A stretch of DNA of 9,807 bases from DAOTVD01 sp034437075 (GTDB lineage: Bacteria; Chloroflexota; Anaerolineae; Aggregatilineales; J027), in assembly GCA_034437075.1 (NCBI GenBank), contig DAOTVD010000233.1, positions 1 to 9,807 on the forward strand. The letters are read 5' to 3'. How positions within the stretch are numbered: position 1 is the stretch's first letter; the number at the start of each line of letters is the position of its first letter. Shown here piece by piece: positions 5,614 through 9,807 of the stretch. A program made the translations under genes and the position numbers. Under the pieces are notes generated by a model. That model was given only the letters and a program-made list of their open reading frames with translations, did not search any database and was not told the DNA's origin.

Positions 5614-8600
5614 ATGCATTTTGAAGTTGGCGATGTCTTAAAAGGTTACGAGATCAGGCAACAATTGGGGTTAGGCGGGTTTGGTGCAGTATACCTGGCC
5701 TGGCAGCAGTTGGTGCGCCGCGAGGTGGCCGTGAAGGTGATCTTGCCAGATTATGCCAACGAGCCGGATTTTATCCGGCGTTTCGAAGCCGAAGCACAAT
5801 TAGTCGCTCGCCTGGAACACTTGCATATTGTCCCGTTATACGACTATTGGCGAGACCCCAACGGCGCCTTTTTGATTATGCGTATCCTGAAAGGCGGTAG
5901 CCTGAAAGAAGCTCTAAACGACCAGGGGCCGTGGCCGCCAGATAAAGTGTCCAGCTTGCTGGATCAAGTCGCCTCCGCGTTAGCGGTTGCTCATCGTAAC
6001 CAGGTGATCCATCGCGATATGAAGCCTGCGAATATCCTGCTGGACGATGACGAGAACGCCTTCCTGACCGATTTTGGCATCGCGAAGAAACTCAATGCCT
6101 CGGATGACGACGAAGATAAAAACCAAATCGTCGGATCGCCGTCGTATATGGCACCCGAGCAGATCGAAGGCGACCTAGTGTCGCCCCAGACGGACATTTA
6201 CGGGCTGGGCATCATCACCTACGAAATGCTGACGGGCCTGCGGCCTTTCGATGGTGGGGATTTGACCCAAACGTTGATTAATCATCTCACCGAGCCTATG
6301 CCGTCCTTGCTCGATGTGCGCCGCGACTTGCCGCCTGGGTTGGATGCGGTCATCCAGCGCGCGACCAGCAAGGATGCTGCCGAGCGTTTTCCGGATGCCA
6401 TGGCCATGGCGCGAGCCTTTCGGGCGGCCCTAGGGGGCGGCGTCACGCGGGCGGGTACAGTGCCTTATGTCCCACTTTCATCTTCCGAAATGAGGGCCAC
6501 GACGCTGATAAACCGCAACGAGACGCTTGTCCAAACCGACGACGCAGCGACGATGGCGGATGCTTCGTCTAGCTTTGCCACATTTCTAGAGAATGTTGCG
6601 CAAGCGGCCAGCACGCAAAGCACCCTGGACCAATCGCTTGATATGACGGTTCCGGTCGAAGCTGTGCCGGCCATGGCCGACGTAGAGCCAGATAACCCCT
6701 TTAAGGGCCTACGCCCCTTTCAAGAGTCCGACGCCGCCGATTTCTTCGGGCGCGAAGCGCTGGTGGGGCGTTTGGTAGGCCGCCTGAGCGACGCCGACGC
6801 CAACGCGCGTTTTTTGGCCGTGGTTGGCCCTAGCGGCAGCGGAAAATCTAGCGCGGTGAAGGCTGGGCTCATCCCGGCATTGCGCGAGGGCGCGTTGCGG
6901 GGTGCTGATACCTGGTTTTACACGGATATGGTGCCAGCCGGGGCACCCTTCGAGAATCTGGGCGCGGCGCTTGGTGCTATTGCGACTAAACCTCTGCCAG
7001 AGGATATGCGCGGCCATCTGGCATCTACCGAAAACGCCCTGCCCGCGCTGGTGAACGAATTGCTGCCCGATGACGGCAGTGAATTGGTGCTTGTGATCGA
7101 CCAATTCGAAGAGGTTTTCACCCAGGTGGCCGCCGAAGAAGAGCGCTTGTTATTTTTACAATGTCTACACCAGAGCATCGGCGCGCCGGATAGCCGCTTG
7201 CGGATGATCGTGACCTTGCGCGCGGATTTTTACGATCGGCCCTTGCTGTATCCGGCGTTTGGGGAACTGATGCGCCAGCGTACCGAGATCGTGCTGCCGC
7301 TTTCGGCTACGGAACTCGAACGGGCGATTGTCGGCCCTGCCGAGCGGGTCGGGCTGATGGTGGAAACCAACCTCGTGGCGGCTATCGTGGCGGATGTCAG
7401 CGAAGAACCCGGCGCGTTGCCCTTGCTGCAATATGCCCTGACGGAAGTTTTCGAACGGCGGATGGGGCGCACATTAACCCTCCGCGCCTATGAGGATAGT
7501 GGTGGGGTATTGGGCGCACTAGCCCGCCGTGCGGAGGAATTATTTAATGGCCTGAGCACCGAGCAACAGGCCAGCGCGCGGCAACTTTTTTTACGCCTTG
7601 TGACACCAGGGGAAGGCGCAGAGGATACGCGGCGGCGCTTGCGCTGGAGTGAAATGCTGGCCATTGATGATCCTCACGACACGTTGCAACGCGTGATGGA
7701 TTTGTACGGAAGTTATCGCCTGCTGACCTTCGACAACGACCCCGATACGCGCGAACCCACGATTGAGGTCGCGCACGAAGCCATCATCCGCCGCTGGGGG
7801 CGTCTGCGCGAATGGATTGACGACGCGCGCGAAGAATTGCGCATGCAGCGCCGCCTACAAACTGCCACCGAGGAATGGCTACGCCAGCATCGCGACGAAA
7901 GCTTTCTGGCCAGTGGCGTCCGCTTGCAGCAGTTCGAAACCCTGCTGGATAACGCGACGATTGCGATTGGGGCAGACGAACGGGCTTTCGTGCAGGCCAG
8001 CATCGCCCGCCGCGCGCGCCTCGAAGCCGAAGAAGCCGAACGCCAGGCGCGTGAAATGGCCTTAGAACGCCGCGCGCGCCAGCGCTTGCAGGTGCTGTTG
8101 GGTGTGTTTGCCCTGGCGACAATTATCGCGGGGGGGCTGGCGTTCTTGGCGCTCAACGAGCAGCGTGTTGCCGAAGTTGCGCGTGATGAAGCCGAAAGCA
8201 GCGCCTCCACAGCCGTCTTCGAGCGTGACCGCGCCGACCAACAAGCTCAGATTTCCCAATCGCGCGAATTGGCCGTGCGTGCGCTAACCAACCTGGAAGC
8301 CCGCGAAATCGACCTGGCGTTGTTGCTCATCATTGCCGCATACCAAACCGACCCCAATCTTGATACGCAAAATAGCTTGCTGACGAGCTTACAAGTGAGC
8401 CCCTTTTTGGAGCGGGTCTATCATGGCCTGGCGGGGCGCGTGCGTGCGGTGGCGGTGCACCCCTCTGGCGAGCAAATCGCGGCAGCTTATGACCATCAAA
8501 TTCAGCTTTGGGGTAGCGATCATCAAACATTGGGCGACCCGCTACGCCTGCCGGATGTTGACGTGTGGAGCCTGGCCTATAGCCCGGATGGCGCTTGGTT

Positions 8601-9807
8601 GGTGGCGGGCACGGCGGATGGGCTACTACATCGTTGGCAGGTGTCGGGGGATGAACTCACCCCGGCGGAATCCATCCAAGCCCATGACGATAGCATTTAT
8701 GCGGTGTACTTCAGCCCAGATAGTGAAACCTTGCTCTCTGGGGGTGCAGATGGTCAACTGCGCGTTTGGGGCGTGGCCAGCGGCGACCCGCGCGGCGATG
8801 CAATCGAGGCGCATATGGGCGCGCTATGGAGCCTGGCCTATCAGCCGGATGCACAAGTGGTCGCCTCTGGCGGGGATGATAATCTGATCCGCTTGTGGGA
8901 TGCCTCGGCGGGGTGGGATGCCTTAACGCCCCTCGGCGAACCGCTCATGGCCCATACGAATTGGGTGTTGGCGCTCGCTTTCAGCCCGGATGGCGATTTG
9001 TTGGCCTCCGGCAGTGCGGATAATACCATTCTATTATGGGATTGGCGCAACGCTACCCCGAGTGGTTTTGCACTGCGCGGCCATGAAGATTGGGTGCGCG
9101 ACCTGGATTTTCTACCCGAGGGCGATCGTTTACTCTCTGCTAGCGCGGATAACACATTGCGTTTATGGGATGTCGTGACCCAAACGCCCATCGGTGAGCC
9201 ATTATCCGGCCACGGGGGCGCCGTCTTTAGCTTGGCCAGGGTGCCGGGTCAGCTTCAGTGGATTAGTGGCGATGCCTTGGGCGGGGTCTTAGGCTGGGAT
9301 GTTACACATCCATTTCGGCTGGGTGAGCCCCTGGCCGGGCATGCGTCCCAAGTTTGGGAGGTGGCCTACACGCCGGATGGCGAGCGCATTGTGTCGATTG
9401 GGGACGGTAGAATCCGTATTTGGGATGCAAACAGTGGCGCGTTATTGAACGAAACCCAAGGCCCGCATGGCCCCATTAGTTTAGCACTAGCCCCAGCCGG
9501 AAACCGTGCCGTAACCGGGGCCGAAGATGGCAGTCTCTTATTCTGGGAGCTCGCTTCCGATGAGGCGACACCCTTGGGCGATCCTATCGCGTCCCACGAT
9601 CAGCCAGTTTTTGCCGTCGCGTTTGCGCCGGATGGCGCGCGCGTGCTCAGCGGGGACGATAATGGTATGTTATATCTGTGGGAGGCTGGCACACAAAGCC
9701 GGGATGAGGCTATAACACTTCCGCCAGGCCGTGCGGGTATCCAAGCCTTAGCGTTTCATCCAACGGATGCGAACCTCGTCGCCTGGGGCACGCGCGATGG
9801 CTCCCTG
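5614..9807 (+). CDS. Transmembrane Ser/Thr protein kinase fused to nSTAND1 NTPase and WD40 propeller (3' truncated by window)
   Basis: The frame is open for 1398 codons from ATG 5614 to the window edge with no stop. Residues 12-265 are a Hanks-type kinase: glycine loop LGLGGFGAVY (18-27), ATP lysine K41 (AVKV), helix-C glutamate about E60, catalytic loop HRDMKPAN with D135, DFG 153-155 and APE 180-182. It should phosphorylate Ser/Thr. Residues 270-355 are a Ser/Thr/Ala-rich linker. An nSTAND1-type NTPase follows (about 360-730): NPFKGLRPF (361-369), FFGRE (377-381), Walker A GPSGSGKSS (405-413), Walker B LVLVIDQFEE (491-500), LRADFYD (535-541), and VAHEAIIRRW (718-727). A charged helical region (about 790-825) leads into one transmembrane helix (about 826-847), then a helix with the usual SRELAVRAL motif (884-892). 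WD40 repeats fill 937 onward. Kinase and NTPase are therefore predicted cytoplasmic and WD40 external. The family combination is known in large multicellular-type bacteria; its ligand and targets are unknown. Confidence 0.9.
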   Translation, partial: MHFEVGDVLKGYEIRQQLGLGGFGAVYLAWQQLVRREVAVKVILPDYANEPDFIRRFEAEAQLVARLEHLHIVPLYDYWRDPNGAFLIMRILKGGSLKEALNDQGPWPPDKVSSLLDQVASALAVAHRNQVIHRDMKPANILLDDDENAFLTDFGIAKKLNASDDDEDKNQIVGSPSYMAPEQIEGDLVSPQTDIYGLGIITYEMLTGLRPFDGGDLTQTLINHLTEPMPSLLDVRRDLPPGLDAVIQRATSKDAAERFPDAMAMARAFRAALGGGVTRAGTVPYVPLSSSEMRATTLINRNETLVQTDDAATMADASSSFATFLENVAQAASTQSTLDQSLDMTVPVEAVPAMADVEPDNPFKGLRPFQESDAADFFGREALVGRLVGRLSDADANARFLAVVGPSGSGKSSAVKAGLIPALREGALRGADTWFYTDMVPAGAPFENLGAALGAIATKPLPEDMRGHLASTENALPALVNELLPDDGSELVLVIDQFEEVFTQVAAEEERLLFLQCLHQSIGAPDSRLRMIVTLRADFYDRPLLYPAFGELMRQRTEIVLPLSATELERAIVGPAERVGLMVETNLVAAIVADVSEEPGALPLLQYALTEVFERRMGRTLTLRAYEDSGGVLGALARRAEELFNGLSTEQQASARQLFLRLVTPGEGAEDTRRRLRWSEMLAIDDPHDTLQRVMDLYGSYRLLTFDNDPDTREPTIEVAHEAIIRRWGRLREWIDDAREELRMQRRLQTATEEWLRQHRDESFLASGVRLQQFETLLDNATIAIGADERAFVQASIARRARLEAEEAERQAREMALERRARQRLQVLLGVFALATIIAGGLAFLALNEQRVAEVARDEAESSASTAVFERDRADQQAQISQSRELAVRALTNLEAREIDLALLLIIAAYQTDPNLDTQNSLLTSLQVSPFLERVYHGLAGRVRAVAVHPSGEQIAAAYDHQIQLWGSDHQTLGDPLRLPDVDVWSLAYSPDGAWLVAGTADGLLHRWQVSGDELTPAESIQAHDDSIYAVYFSPDSETLLSGGADGQLRVWGVASGDPRGDAIEAHMGALWSLAYQPDAQVVASGGDDNLIRLWDASAGWDALTPLGEPLMAHTNWVLALAFSPDGDLLASGSADNTILLWDWRNATPSGFALRGHEDWVRDLDFLPEGDRLLSASADNTLRLWDVVTQTPIGEPLSGHGGAVFSLARVPGQLQWISGDALGGVLGWDVTHPFRLGEPLAGHASQVWEVAYTPDGERIVSIGDGRIRIWDANSGALLNETQGPHGPISLALAPAGNRAVTGAEDGSLLFWELASDEATPLGDPIASHDQPVFAVAFAPDGARVLSGDDNGMLYLWEAGTQSRDEAITLPPGRAGIQALAFHPTDANLVAWGTRDGSL
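8422..9807 (+). repeat. Array of WD40 repeats (ten complete, an eleventh cut by the window)
   Basis: Within the kinase gene, about 33-45-residue units recur from residue 937. The general pattern is GH-type start, 'V..LAFSPDG', 'LASGSADNTI' and 'LWD'. The best-conserved units are at about 8941-9045 (AHTNWVLALAFSPDG, LWD), 9076-9174 (GHEDWVRDLDF, LWD) and 8680-8772 (AHDDSIYAVYFSPD, VW). Units near 9214-9300 and 9460-9546 are degenerate (GWD, FWE; GPHGPISLALAPAG). The last unit begins near 9724 and is cut. Repeats differ clearly at the nucleotide level, so this is an old protein repeat and not a recent DNA duplication. Ten or more blades exceed one seven-blade ring and suggest either a double propeller (14 blades) or an extended one. 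Confidence 0.85.

Noticed and set aside
7713..8210. 165-codon minus-strand open frame inside the kinase gene
   Set aside because: Its product is Arg/Ser-rich low complexity, typical of the antisense of a GC-rich coding region, and the sense strand encodes the conserved STAND C-terminal part and transmembrane helix.
8422..9807. Recent tandem DNA duplication or CRISPR-like array
   Set aside because: The periodicity is visible only at the protein level as WD40 blades; the nucleotide sequences of the units differ widely and there are no identical spaced repeats.

Overview
The window looks like a chromosomal segment of a Chloroflexota bacterium (Anaerolineae-like). This is an inference from protein style: a Pro/Thr-rich 'TATP/SPTPT' linker behind a lipobox, an Eis-like GNAT protein, a DPM1-like GT2 paired with a GT39 enzyme, and a giant kinase-STAND-WD40 protein. 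It also rests on moderately high G+C and tight gene packing. No rRNA, tRNA, CRISPR array, insertion sequence or phage gene was seen.

The layout is two divergent transcription units separated by a 134-bp promoter region (2704-2837). The minus-strand unit reads leftward. It encodes an exported beta-propeller-like protein (2703-1621), an Eis-like acetyltransferase with a C-terminal SCP2-like domain (1624-287, joined by an ATGA stop/start overlap), and a lipoprotein (starts at 269) that runs off the left edge. Two of the three products are predicted to leave the cytoplasm.

The plus-strand unit reads rightward. It encodes a DPM1-like GT2 glycosyltransferase (2838-3539), a GT39 membrane glycosyltransferase (3487-4923, overlapping the GT2 gene by 53 bp), a TehB-like SAM methyltransferase (4978-5604), and a very large gene (5614 to beyond 9807). 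The GT2/GT39 pair suggests a two-step route: charging a polyprenyl phosphate with a sugar, then transferring that sugar outside the membrane.

The large gene is the highlight. Its 1398 visible codons encode an N-terminal Hanks-type Ser/Thr kinase, an nSTAND1-type P-loop NTPase, a single transmembrane helix and at least ten WD40 repeats. It has no stop codon inside the window, so it is truncated by the window edge and not by mutation. Predicted topology puts the kinase and NTPase inside the cell and the WD40 propeller outside, as expected for a one-protein transmembrane sensor. The surface-directed neighbours fit an envelope theme, but a functional link between them is inferred only.
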